Assembly (NCBI GenBank): GCA_033063855.1
Contig: CP093831.1
Coordinates: 8,804,001 to 8,868,000, forward strand
DNA: 64,000 bases
Reading direction: 5' to 3'
Source: Smittia aterrima
Taxonomy: Eukaryota; Arthropoda; Insecta; Diptera; Chironomidae
Shown: one piece after another, positions 1-12,478 of the stretch
Layout: the number at the start of each line of letters is the position of its first letter
Numbering within the stretch: position 1 is the stretch's first letter
The notes under the pieces: model-generated
What the model saw: the letters and a program-made list of their open reading frames with translations, nothing else
Told to the model about the DNA's origin: nothing
Databases searched by the model: none
Program-made: the position numbers and the translations under genes

Positions 1-201
1 GAATTAATCCAGACGTATTCGATTAAAATTAATTGAAATCATTTCTTTTGAAATGCAAAAACATCTTATCATTTCTACAATACATCAACGATTCAGCATA
101 CAAAATACAATGTATGCAATACATTTACAACAGCTATAAAAATTAACAGTCGCAGCAAACATAGCTCTCATTTTCTATAACTCTCTCAAATTGTAAAATA
201 T

Positions 202-235
202 TATAAAGAGTCTGCATCGCGAAGACTTTTCAGTC
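202..235 (+). promoter_or_regulatory. TATA + initiator promoter of the fasciclin gene
   Basis: A TATAAAG box at 202-208 is followed about 28 bases later by TCAGTC (230-235), the arthropod initiator consensus. This predicts a transcription start near 231 and a 5' leader of about 220 bases before the ATG at 453. The 1-200 stretch upstream holds nothing else I recognise. Confidence 0.6.
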
Positions 236-452
236 ATTGTCGAACTTTTAACAGAAGATCATCTTGAAGGATATCAAAAAAGAAATATCGAGAAATTGTT
301 TAAAAAGAAAACATCACAGTTGTGTTAAGTGACTGTTCAATCAGCAAAAGAATTGAATAACGGGACAGTGAAAAGTTGTGTGTAAGCTTGTGAACTTTCT
401 ACAAGAAACGCATATTAAATTAACTGCGAAGTGAAGACGAAGCGCAGGGAAA

Positions 453-3400
453 ATGAAGCATTTTCCGACGTTGTTAGTTCTCGTCATTGCAACGGTCAGC
501 TGTCTTGAGGATTTCGAGTAAATATTCGCTACTAAATTTTTTGCGTTCTCCCGGCTTCAAATGACATTGTCAAAAGATATTTCTTCGCTTGCATAAACAA
601 ATCAGTTTGTAGAATATTCTAGAACAGATGCATACTCAAGCAAAAAAATGTCAACAATGACCGTGGATTTTTCCTCTTCCGTTTGTTTAAAAAAAACTTA
701 CTTTGTTATAATCCATGGTCTGCACACCTTGCTCACTTATTTTCATTCATTCTATATCACACAAACAAAACAACAAACTACACTACACAGAAGCGGAGAG
801 CGTGATGCACGAGTTCATAAGGACTTTTTTCCATTCCACGATGTGTCCTTTTTCAGAAACGGAGCTGGCGAATTCGACTCTGAGGAGAGCAATCGTGAAC
901 CGATAAGTAAGTTATTTAAGTCCTAATTAGGGCGTCACTAATAATTAATGTACCGTCACAATTGTCGTTTAAAACGACGTTATGAATGAATTGAAGTCTC
1001 TTGTTACTTTTGATTTTAATCGACAAGTTGTTGTCGGTTTTTGCAATGCAATTGTTGATCAGAAGTTTTTTAAAAGATTAAACTTGTACTAATTTTTTTT
1101 TGTTTTAATGTTTTCATTTAGATTTGGATTATGTTGAAGGAAATTTCCCAACAGAGCGTCCTTCTCCAGTTGTTCCTGCAGGATTTGGTGATGACACGTC
1201 AAACCTTTTCCAACATCACTTTGGAGGAATTTTCAACCAAGGCGGTGCCTTCAATCCATTCGACGGATTCGGCGGATTTGGTTTCGGATCGTTTAACAAT
1301 TACAAGCCGTGGTATAAAGGGTGAGTCACTCGACGTCATTGACCTTTAAGATCATTTGTAATCAAACGAAACTTCGCGAAGATCTCGTCTTGGCTTTGTT
1401 TGGCATGCGTCTAATTAAATGAGTCAGTTCTGATCTGTTTACTTCGTTAATTGGCTTAGCATTTCTATTTTCTGACCTTTTGCCGGGGCGCGTCAATGTA
1501 GCGGAAGAAAGTCGGGTTTCCTGATCGTTTTGTGCTAATTAACATATAAGATTTCACTTCAAAACAAACAGTCGCGTGTTAATTTAATACGCGAGAAGTG
1601 ATTTTTAAATTTCACCAGACATTAACCCAAAAATGAGCGATACCAAGAGAATGACGATTTCAAGAAGGAGCAATAAATGAAGAGACTTTCACGCTCTTTC
1701 TTAGTTTTTTGTTTTTGATAATTCATATTTCTCCTCTCGTTGATCTTGATCACACTTTTACGGCTTATAGCTAAATTGGCTTTCTGCTGTGATTCACCAA
1801 AAAATTGTTGCGGTGACACTAACAAAGAAGAAACAATTTTATTATTCACAACATGTATTCGCATTGACGTCTTTTCACCATTTATGAAAAATCACTCTTC
1901 GGAAGATTTGTTTAAATTGCGTTTGAAACAATATTTTCATGAGACTTTGGTGCGATTTTAACGAATAAATTAGGTTTCATTCAATCTATTTTAACTCACA
2001 AATCATGAATTGGTTGCAATATTTCTTCAACTAGCGCAACTTTAAAATTTCACAGAGATGAGAGCTTTCGCAAAAATGCAATTTCGTCATGGTGTGAATC
2101 ACGAAGCATCAAAACAATCAGAAACTAAAGTTGAAGAGATTGCGATTGAAAAATATTTACACATTCAGATTTGTGATCATTAATTCTGGAACTGTTCCAG
2201 GCTGACTAAAACCGAATTTTGACCTTCATTCTTCTGGAACGAATTGACAAGTTGAGTCAACGTTTCGATAACAAAGGCTAAATGATTGCGCGTGGAAATA
2301 TTTTTCGCTCGATTTCAAAGAAGAAAATAGAAATCATCACATGAGTTAGTGGTCGTAACTCATCCAATGATTCATTACTGCAAAAATCTCAATAAATAAT
2401 GTTCTATCTTCATTTTGTCGCTGACGTTATGAAGATTCTCACGTATAATTTATGTTGTGAAGATGTTCCTTTAGAGTAAATTGAAGTGAATTATTCAATT
2501 GTACTCAAACGACTCTGACTTAGAAAATCTGTCTTGAATTCGAGACTATTCCGCGCTGAATTACCGTTATCAATTTATTTTTTTGTATTTCTAGCGAACA
2601 CGTTTGCACAACTCGCGAAGAAAAGTTTGAGGCCGATGAGAAATCTTCTGAAAATGACACAAACTCAGAATTGCCGCAGGGATTCCCTCAATTCAGCCTT
2701 AACATCGAGTCTTGCTCCGAGACCAACACTAAACACATTTGCAAGCGAGTTACTAACCAAGGAGGACGGAGAAAGACTGTGACGACGATATCCTCATGTT
2801 GCTTTGGATTTAAACGTGCAAGAAATGGTTTCTGCGAGGAGTTCAAATTGTTGACTTTTGACAAAATCGGAGAGGAGCTCAACAGCAAGCAGTTTGTCAG
2901 TTTAATTGAGAAGAACGATTTACAAGACATGATGAATAACGCGACAATCTTCATGCCGGCTGACGAAAGCTTCATTGCTTTTTCACACAACGTAACTGAT
3001 AACAACTTGGATGTCGCTCCTCTTCAAAGAGATCGTCGCGAAGATAATCTCCACAACTATGAGATGAAAGATATTCTTCTTAATCACATGGTAGAAGGCT
3101 TCCATAACATCGAAGAAATCGACAATGAGCAAATCTTGTTCTCCGAGTTTGAAAACTTAACAATTCGCATGAATGTCTTCCCTAAAATTCGCCCCAACCG
3201 TCGCCAAGATGATGATGGCTTGCGATACCTTTACACAGCTAATTGCGTTCCTATTGTTAAAGCCAACAAATTTGCTCAAAACGGTATCGTTCATAAAATC
3301 GAGAGAGTTCTTTTACCTGTAAAACAAAACATAATGGAAATCATCAGAAGTCGTGACGACTTAACGATTCTTAAAACTGTTCTGGAAAAGACTAAAATGG

Positions 3401-4933
3401 ATAAGATCTTGGATGGTTCCGTTGATGAAGAATCGAAAGATGAAGTTTCCAAGCAATTCAGCATTTTCGCTCCTCTTGACAGCGCTTTTGAAAAACTGGA
3501 CCCTCAATTGAAGCGGAAGCTTAAGGAAGGCGCAGCATGCGCAGAAAGTAAGTTTTAATAAAATTCTCAAGCCTCAATGATATCAAACATTTTTGATTGA
3601 AGTCAAATTGTAATCTCGCTTCATCTTAATTTTAAGATTATTTTTGAAGGTTACGCGACCATGTCTAACACAATAGGCAATTAAAACTTGTGTCATTCCA
3701 CTGACTTCTGTTCTTTGTTCCTTAGATATTTTGAAGAATCACATCATGGATCTGACTTTCTGTTCCTCTGCTGTTGTCGATGATGATGCTAAAGTGTCAG
3801 CGTACAATTTACTTGGCGAAAAAATGATCTTCGAGAGATCGAAAGAAAATACTGAAGACGAGAAGACAACAAATGAAATTCGTTCTGACACAAATGCAAG
3901 CAAAGGAGACTCAATCACAATTAATGAGAAGGCTCGAATTCTTGAACGCGACTTGATGGGAACAAATGGAGTAATTCATATCGTTGATACAGTTTTGGAA
4001 ACGCAGAGTGGTTTACCTATTTCGACAATGCTTGGATCTCGTAATCTCACAGTTTTCAAGCAACTGATGGAGTACGGAAACCTTGACGATTATTATGACA
4101 ATCTTGAGAATGCTACTTACTTTGCACCGTCGGACGAAGCTTTTGAAGCTTCAGACATTGGAAAATATTGGATGAAGCAATTAGAAGAGTCTCCGCAAAA
4201 ACTGAAAAATAACGAAAAACTTAAACAGTTTATGAATTATCATGTGGTGCAACCATTGGTGAAATCTTGTGAATTAACTGAGAAAATGTTGCCGACGCTC
4301 ATGGACGAGCCTCTTCGTGTGAATCTTTATAGCACAATGCCAAGCTTCGCAGACGTCATCAATCGTGCAACTGTGAACTGCGCTCGAATAATTCATTTTG
4401 ATTTAGATTCGTGTGGCTCCGTTCTTCATCAAATTGACAAAGTTCTTTCGCCTCCAGAGGGAAATCTTTTGGAAGCATTGGAGAACAATCCAGAGTACAG
4501 TCAATTCTTGAAACTTGTTTCAAAAGCAAACTTGACTTCATTGTTGGAAGAATCTTCTGAAAAAGGTTTCACATTGTTGGTTCCCCGTAACGAAATATTC
4601 GCCGAAGTCGATGAGTTTATGAAGGAGAAGAGCAGCGCGGAATTAGAAGAAATCGTTAAAAATCATATCATTCCTGAAGTCATGTGCTGCTCAGGAATCG
4701 TTCGAACCGAATGGCCATTTACACGTACAATTTCAACGATTAGCAAGAACCAGCTTACTTTGACACGCGATCGCCGACCAAAGGTTCAGAACGCAGGCGT
4801 CACAAAGTGTGATAAAGTCGCAAGCAACGGAGTTATTCATGAAGTCAATGATGTTATCCATGTTCTCCCTCGACGTGAACCAACAAATAGTTTTTACAAC
4901 ACTTTCTTTAATCGACCATTCTTTTTCAAATAA
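453..4933 (+). CDS. mfas: Midline-fasciclin-like secreted FAS1-domain protein
   Basis: Five coding exons: 453-517, 857-906, 1122-1320, 2595-3547 and 3726-4933, giving 824 residues. The start ATG begins a hydrophobic signal peptide (MKHFPTLLVLVIATVSC). Then come an acidic stretch, a Gly/Phe/Asn-rich low-complexity segment (about residues 70-103), and an EMI-like cysteine-rich module (about 144-180, with a CC pair and FCEEF). About four FAS1 domains follow (roughly 183-340, 341-515, 520-660 and 665-805), recognised by NATIFMPADESF, FSIFAPLDSAF, NATYFAPSDEAF and the repeated NGVIH/VHKIERVL-type strands. The order EMI then FAS1 repeats matches the periostin/TGFBI/midline fasciclin family of matrix adhesion proteins. 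No GPI or membrane anchor is obvious at the C-terminus (ends RPFFFK), so it is probably extracellular matrix. The intron 1321-2594 (1.3 kb) is the only long one and could hold enhancers or an alternative exon. A polyadenylation-like AATAAA lies just after the stop (about 5017). Confidence 0.85.
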
Positions 4934-5672
4934 TTCAGAAAAACAATCTTTTCTTGTATTCTAATATTTATTTTATCAAGCTTCGAAATTCTTCATACAT
5001 TTCTATTTTAAAGAAAATAAAATTTCAAAGTTTTCTCATTTAAACTTCTATCGCTTCTTTCCGTAATCAGTTTCAGGGACTTCCGAAACATAATAAGAAA
5101 CTTTATTTGGCTTATCATGACGAGAGTTTTAGCCAAGACCTCTTTTTTTGGAAAGGTCGACTTACTTGAGTCTGAATTGATGTTTCTCAATTATCATGTT
5201 TTCGCTTTGATAACATGTCAGCAAATGTTCTTCTAAATGCCTCAAATCTTGTTCGATACAAATAAAACATCATTTCCTGTTGCTGCTTCTTGCAGTTTTG
5301 AATGCACGAATTGATAGCTGTGTGTTAAGATCTTGTCCAAGGAGATGATGAACCCTAAAAAAATGTGACTTAAGTTATGAAACTTACTTGAACGACATCT
5401 TAGATTAGCTCTTGTCTGAAAATTCTTGGTAATCGCAAAAAAATGTACAAAACACGAATGAGCTGGTAAAAAGCAAAAATGTTTACGTTAGGGGAAATGA
5501 ACCGTTTCTCGCGTGATATTTTATATTCATTGGAGACCAAAGAACGTCGTTGAAACTGAAAACTTTACCAGCAGCTTTATTAACTTTGAAAGCTCACGCT
5601 TAAAAAAAGTTTTAAGTTATTTGATCTCTCTGCCTTTCTTTGAATTATTTCTTAATTTTATTAAATTTCTCT
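4934..5672. other. Convergent intergenic region with 3' UTRs
   Basis: This lies between the 3' ends of the fasciclin gene (+) and the acyl-CoA synthetase gene (-). AATAAA-type signals occur just after the former stop and, read on the minus strand, near 5655-5661 just after the latter. I see no coding sequence in it. Confidence 0.6.
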
Positions 5673-7656
5673 TCAATACATCGAATCGATAACATTCTTA
5701 TATTTGTCATGTACAACTTTTCTTTTAAGTTTCAGAGAAGGACCAAATTCTCCAGTTATGACACTAAAGTCTTTAGGCAATATCGCAAACTTTTGAACTC
5801 GTTGAGCTTTCGAGATTGCTTTCTCATTTGCTCTGTCAATGGCTTCTTCGATCGCTTTAAGTACTTTTGGGTCAAATTGAATTTCACTTAAAGTTTTGTT
5901 AATTATTCCAAGAGACTTCAGCCAAATCTGAGTTTCATCGCAAAGTTCGTCACTCGGATTTCCATTGACATCCATTTTCGTCTTCAAAGTCAATAAAATC
6001 ACAAGATATTTCCTTTGATCGCCAACAAGAACTGCATTTGAAATTGCAGCGCATTCACTTTTAACAAGATTCTCAATATGAACTGGAGCAATGTTCTCGC
6101 CTCCACTTGTGATTATGATTTCCTTGAGTCGTCCGGTAATAAAAACGTTTCCGCATTCATCGATTCGCCCAAAGTCGCCAGTATGTAACCAACCATCGTC
6201 GTCAATAGTTTCACATGTTTTCGCCATATCTCCGATGTAACCCATGAAGACGTTTCTTCCTTTAGCCACAATCTCTCCTTGACCATTTTTATCTGGATCT
6301 ACAATTTTCGTTTGTGTGCCATCGAGTCCTCGACCGACTGACGTAAACGCCAAAAGATTTGCGTCAGAAATGCAGTGAGTTGGAAGCTCAGTCATTCCAC
6401 TTAGTTCTCTTATCGGCAAATCAAGACATAAGAAAAAGTTTTTCGTTTCGTGAGTCATTGGAGCTGCAGCGGAGATCAGATTTTTGCAACGATCGAGGCC
6501 CAAAAAAGTTTTCTTTCGATTTAGAATAAAAGCTCTTGCTAATTTTAATAGGAAAGGAGGATTATTCTGCTTTGAATGATAAAAGCTGGAAGTAATCTTC
6601 TTTGCTTGTTGGTCAATAAAGCTTTTGAAAGCACTCGATGATTTCTCAAGTTCAATCATTTTTCCTTGAACTTTTTCGTGAATTCTCGGAACTCCAATGA
6701 AAAGTGTCGGGCGAACTTCGACAAGCGTTTCTAGGAAAGAACTTTTCATTGCATCTTTCTCAGCGAAATAGACAGTCGCCGCTACTTTCATTGATAAGAA
6801 CACATCAATGACTTGGCCAGCCATGTGCGAAAGCGGAAGATACGACATGATAACTTCTCCACTTTCCGGAGACATTTCAAGTCGTTTTGAGATACTTCCA
6901 GCAACCCATGTTAAGTTATCATGAGAAATCATTGCTCCTTTGGCTAGGCCAGTTGTTCCGGAAGTGAAATAAATTGCGGAACATTCATTAGGTTTAATAT
7001 CCTTTGATCGATACGCGAATTCTTCTTCAACATCAGAAAGATCGAAACTTAAAAGGTCTTTCCATTTCCAAAAGCCTTCATCACTTTTCATGAAAGTTGT
7101 TTCAGACTCAGAAACTTGCACAACAGCTCGCAAATCATTTAACTTTCCTTTGAGCTCACGAATCTTTTCCATTTGACTTGCATCGTCGACAATAACGATA
7201 TTCGCACGAGAAGTTCTCAGAACGTGAAAACAGGCTTCGATCGAGTTTGTGTTGTAAATTCCAGTGACAGCGCCGCTGAATAAATTAAAGTTAAGTTTTG
7301 ATAACTTTAGCTTAGCTTACTCACCCTGCGTGAATCGCTGCGAGATCAGCAATGAACCATTCGGCGGTGTTAGCTGAAAGAATTGCCACGGTTCCATGTC
7401 TTTTCAAGCCTAACTTTATGAAAGCTTTCGCGATCTTGATGACGAGTTCTTGATATTCCTTGAATGTGATTCCAGTCCATGAGTCACTGTCGACTTCCTT
7501 CCACATCAAAGCTTTTCTGTCTCCAAACTTTTCAACAGTTTTTTGAAACATTTCGGGAATTGTTACCGGAGCGATAGAAGCTTCTTGATTACTCCGATCA
7601 ATTGATAACTTTACGAATTCTTTTGGATCAGTAACACGGAACTTTAAATCTTCCAT
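5673..7656 (-). CDS. Long-chain acyl-CoA synthetase, bubblegum (ACSBG) type
   Basis: Two exons on the minus strand, 7656-7325 and 7275-5673, joined across a 49 bp GT-AG intron; 644 residues, usual for the ACSBG family. It activates long and very-long-chain fatty acids to acyl-CoA (fatty acid + ATP + CoA). The AMP-binding P-loop YFTSGTTGLAKGA is at about residues 214-226, the adenylate motif GMTELPTH at about 404, and the ATP/Mg motif GWLHTGDFG at about 472. The splice joins AIHAG to GAVTGIYNTN, a conserved stretch of bubblegum enzymes, which confirms the intron. In Drosophila the family has two members, bubblegum and heimdall; the sequence alone does not tell me which is the orthologue. No signal peptide is seen; the enzyme is expected at ER or peroxisome-associated membranes. 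It is transcribed divergently from the acyltransferase gene at 8304. Confidence 0.92.
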
Positions 7657-8303
7657 AGTTTAAACTCAGATGCAATAAGTCGAAGTGCTCTCACAAAACT
7701 AAGTTGAAAACTACTAAGCGATTGATCAAGAGAACTTGAAATAATTAAATATTTTTTTTTAACTCTCAGAGCATTAAACTCTGAAAGTCACTTTCAGAAA
7801 GTGGTTGATAATTAAGAAGACGATTAATTGTCTCGATTGTTCAAAATTTTAATGTTTTTTGCGGACTGCAAATTGCAGTAAATATTTTTTCTCTTTTTTT
7901 TTTGTTGAAATCAGAAATGTTTGCTCACAAACTCCTCAGAAAAATTATTCAGTAAAAATTTCAAGTTCTCTAGGAAGCTCGTATCAACTTCAACTGATCA
8001 CGTAAAGGCGTCAAGTTACTCAATGAAATCGAATCAAAAAAGAAAAATTCAGTCGCGATACTTTTTCTCACTAAACCAGTCAACTCGCTAAGATCTGGTA
8101 AAAAAAAGTTTTAAATCTTCTGCCAATTTGATAGATCGAGAGTGTTATTTCCTTCGTCAAAACATAAGTTAAACGATTCGTCTTAGCGCTAAGGTGCAAA
8201 ATTCTTTTATATCAATTTCCTTTGAATCAAACATTTTATTACTGTACGCAAACTGTTTTAGGATTTAAAGTTTGTCCTTGAGTGAGAAACTTGTTTCGTA
8301 ATA
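7657..8303. promoter_or_regulatory. Divergent promoter region (acyl-CoA synthetase / nrf-6-like)
   Basis: A 647 bp gene-free stretch sits between two head-to-head lipid-metabolism genes and should contain both promoters. It is AT-rich with poly-T runs. A TTTTATAT box near 8210 could serve the + strand gene. No initiator could be assigned with confidence. Confidence 0.4.
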
Positions 8304-10785
8304 ATGAAACTGCCGGCGACTTTGATTTGTGTTTCAATTGCTTTCATTTGCGGTGCATCGTGTAGCGATATTGTGAATCTAACAACGACAGGTGAAAATT
8401 GTAATCTAGCGAATAAATTGATTTTTGAATAAATAAAATTAAACACGACAGAGAAAAATGTTCTTCGAAAACTTGTTGAGATTGTTAACAAACCGTTGAG
8501 CTTTGATAGCGACAAAGTTTCAATCGAATGTCGCAGAGCTTCGGAGGAATTGATGACAGGACTACGAAACTTTGATCTTTGGGCAATGACATGTGAGAAA
8601 GAAATTCTTCAATGCGACTCAAAAATTTTAAATAATTTTTCTTCTTTTAAGTTGATGATGCAAGTGCGAAACTTCCAAGTGGTTTATTGAAAGGAAATAT
8701 TCATCAATATGGAAACTTCGATGAGTGTCTAGCAGCAGACTCGCCAAACGGGAATTTCCGAGGTCACTTCTGCTTGACGAACATTCAGATTTCCGTCCCG
8801 AGTCATTTGAAACAATTGAAGTTTATAAAAGAAACTTTTGTATTGGACGAAATGTTCAAAAGCAAATTAGATGACGTGAGTGCAATGTCAGTTTCAGAAA
8901 ACTTTCTTTAATTTCTTTCTTGATTTTTCAGCTGGCCTTCATTGTTCCACGATCATCAGAGATTCATTGGGCTTTGTGTTCGCCGTCATCCTGTTCACCT
9001 CATGAAATCGAGTTTTCTGTATCAAAAGCTTTAGAAAAAGTTGTTGAAGGTTCGGGAATTCGAGTTGAAGTTCAAGTGAATGAAGAGCAATGTTCGATTA
9101 GAAGTGAAAATGCATTTGATCAACTAGATTCTACTTCTACTCTTGTGATGTGAGTGTTAAATTAAGAAAATTTTGATGAATCTTAAAGTTCCATTTAGTT
9201 TATTGTTTGCAGCTTTCGTGAGCTTCGTCATTGCTTTATCAATTTACGATTTCCTCACTCCAGAAAGAGTTAAATGTAAGTGTTTGCTTTCAATAATTTC
9301 TCAATCTAAGTTTTGCATTTTAGACCGGATTGTCAAAGCATTTTCAATTGCCGAGAATGCATCGATCTTGTTTACAACGGAAACTCACGACGACGACATT
9401 GCCGGTGCTCACGGAATAAGAATTTTTTCGGCTATTCTTCTTTATCTTTGTCACAAAGCAATGGTTTTTGGATTTCTTCCGTTATCGAACAGAGAATATT
9501 TCAAAAACGTCGTGAACAGCAATATCGCTTATCCATTTCGCGCAGCTTACATTTACACTGACGTGTTCTTCATGCTCAGTGGTTTCTTACTCTCTTATTC
9601 AATGATTGGAAGACTACAACGAGGAATCAGAATCAATTACGGGAAAGAAATTTTTGGTAGATTTTTGAGGATTATTCCTTCATTAGGGACGGTCGTAATC
9701 TTCTGGACTTGGATCTTTCCTCATCTATCAAACGGACCGTTTTGGGGTCGTATCTTGTATGAAACGGAGCTTTGCAAAGTCAACGGATGGCGCAACATTT
9801 TTTTGATTCACAATTGGTTCGGATTCGAAAATATTTGCTTGCCTAACACTCACCACATCGCATCAGATTTCACGTTATTCGTCGTTTCCTTGTTCTTGAT
9901 CGATTTCTTGTACAAAGAGCCGAGGAAAGGGATTATTTTCATTATTTCACTTGGATTGGCCTCTACGATCGCTCGATTTTGTGTTGTTTATGTGAAGGAA
10001 GCAAGTCTATTTATTCATCATGGAGTCGAGTGAGTTAAATTTCTAATATTTTCTAGGTTTGTTTAATATTTTTGACATTTCAGCATTCAAAGTCTTATCG
10101 ATGCTGCTGATTATATGTATTTCTTGCCGCCATATCGATTTACTGGATACGCAGTTGGTCTTCTTCTTGGTTATGTTATCAGAAAGATGAAAGGCTTTAA
10201 CCTTTCGACTCTCCAGATAATCGTTGGTGAAGCTCTTGGTTGGACTGTTTTCTTCATTACAGTTTTTCTTTTGACATCTAACGACACCTTTGATCCGATG
10301 AATCAAGCGCTTTACGCATCGGTAGCATCGTTAACTGTTTGTTTGCTGTTCTCTTGGCTTCTTCTCGCTCCTCAGATTGGTTATAAACGTTGGTCTTCAA
10401 TCTTTGATCAAAAATCTTTGAAACTAATTGTTAAATTAAATTTCGATTTTCAGATTTTCTCATGGCAACATTGGAATTTAAATATTTCAAAGTTTTCACT
10501 TCAATCTCTTATTCTTTCTATTTGGTTCAATTTCCCGTTTTCTTCTACAACATTGGAATAGCCAGAAGCTCTGAACACGGTTCGATTTATTCGACGTTTG
10601 TGAGTTTAATCCATTGATTGAATCTCTTTAAAATTCACTTCTTGATTTTCTTTCAGATTAATCCAAGCGAGTTCATGATTGTCTTGATGATTTCAGTGAT
10701 GTTAACACTTTTCGTTGAGCTTCCCTTTGGTCATCTGAGGAAAATAATTTTTGAAAGCAAAAAGAAAATCAAGTCTAAGGAATAA
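8304..10785 (+). CDS. Nose resistant to fluoxetine (nrf-6)-like acyltransferase
   Basis: Nine exons give 677 residues: 8304-8391, 8452-8592, 8652-8875, 8932-9149, 9199-9275, 9324-10029, 10084-10388, 10454-10599 and 10657-10785. A signal peptide (MKLPATLICVSIAFICGASC) precedes the extracellular NRF domain, with conserved LPSGLLKGN, YGNFDECL and ALCSPSSC cysteine motifs. The second half is an acyltransferase-3 type multi-pass membrane region, including SFVIALSIYD, the HGIRIFSAILLYLCHKAM helix, LSGFLLSY and PYRFTGYAVG. Related proteins move lipids or xenobiotics in gut and epidermis. The substrate is unknown. The weakest boundary is the end of exon 7: donors at 10380 or 10389 both keep frame, and I prefer 10389. 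The other junctions restore family motifs. The gene ends in a lysine-rich tail, with AATAAA overlapping the stop. Confidence 0.88.
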
Positions 10786-12478
10786 AAATAGATGAATACA
10801 TAAAATAATTATTTTATTTCATTATTCTAGCGTTCTCAATAGTCATTAGCTGCATTACATCTAATCTAATTTAATTATTTTCTTCTCCACGTTACATTAT
10901 CTGAAGCTCAATCCCTCATTCGTCGTCAATATTTTCTCATTTGTATAATCAACAAGTATCAAAATATTTTCTGTTCGTCGTAGCAAGAAACTTCAACTTT
11001 TATTTTCTCTTTACCATAGAAAGCTCAACAACTCGAGTCTCACAAATTTTTTTGGACACTTCGAAGCAACGCCTTCGTTAATAAATTTACAAAAACGTTA
11101 AAAATCTACACAGACTGTCCATGTCTCATTGTGGAATTGATTTGATTTCTCGTCGTCAAGAACTCGACGCACTGATACCTGATAAAGCTCCACTTGATAA
11201 TCTCGCTACTTAACAAGGATTTGTCTTAGGCGGAACGTTGATAACTTCATACAAAGCAGCGAAACTTGATTAACGACGAATAAACTTGTCAACATTGATT
11301 TCTCTCAGGAATTGTATTTGAACATCGATATAAATTCATCTTTCGGCGGAATATTTCTTGTTACAAAAAGAATCTCTTTATGTCTCGAAAAGAAATTAAA
11401 TTACTTTTCCATTATTTTCCATTTTTAGACTTTTGCTTTGACACGAGAGTTTTTAATTTGGCAACCTGCTTCAATCTGAGCGTTGTTTGAAATGAAATGC
11501 AGTCGAGGTTAATACTTTCAAAGATCAAAATTCGGATTTATGAGTCGAAAAATTGCGAATGTTTGCGAAGATTTGAGCGAGGGAAGTCAATCTGGGTAAA
11601 GTCATGAAAGGTTCCCAAGATATGACAAAAACATTTCCCTAATTACGATGATTTGCATCTGTGCGTGAAACAATTTTTCCTCAACATAATTTTTTTTCGT
11701 TCTGTTTGCTGTGGTTTCTGAATGTTTTTGAATCGCGGTCCCTTGTCAGAAGCATGAAAGCTGAATGAAATTTTAAATGATGATGTTTTGCGTTTGCGAC
11801 ATTACGACTTGTGCTAGCAAAAATAAAACCTTACTCTCGATGTCAATTAATGAACAATTAATTGAATTACTCAATTAATTTCGCTTGTCGCTCGACCCGA
11901 GAGTAGGAAGCGAAATCAAACGAGACTGATAAAAGCGTGCAGTCGACTCTGTTCTGTTTTATGTTCTTTAGTGACCTTTACCGACCCGACGCTATAATCA
12001 AATAGACTTGCTATCGTTGCTGGTATAAAAATAATATTTTTTGTGCATTGAATCTCAGATTGGAAAATTTCCCATCGAAAGCATGAATGTAAAAACTAAT
12101 TTATCACAATTAATAGTAAATTAGTAGGGAAAGCGTGTGCAGAAGAGACAATGAAATTGATTGAAAGAGAAGGTTTAGAAATTGTGTGGAAGTTGTGTCC
12201 GCTGAGACATAATCTCCAAACAATCCCTGAATCTTTCCTATGATGCCCTGCTCTCTCTGACAAGTTTAAATATTCTACAGGATAACTTAAATCTCGTTTA
12301 TTTCTGTAAATGATATTTTACCAAAGTCATCCATCAATCGTCGACGGAGAAGAAACGATGGCCTTACTTTAAATTAAAATCTGAATTGATTGAGAAAGGC
12401 TCGACGCGAACTTTTTTGATGATGCACGATAAAAGCAAGGGAACAACAAAGAGAAGAGCAACGAACGCAAAAGGGTCT
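10786..12478. other. Gene-free stretch between convergent genes
   Basis: This is 1.7 kb between the stop of the acyltransferase (+) and the stop of G-alpha-i (-). The part near 12300-12478 is probably G-alpha-i 3' UTR, with a minus-strand AATAAA around 12297-12305. I see no coding region, RNA gene or repeat in the rest. Confidence 0.5.
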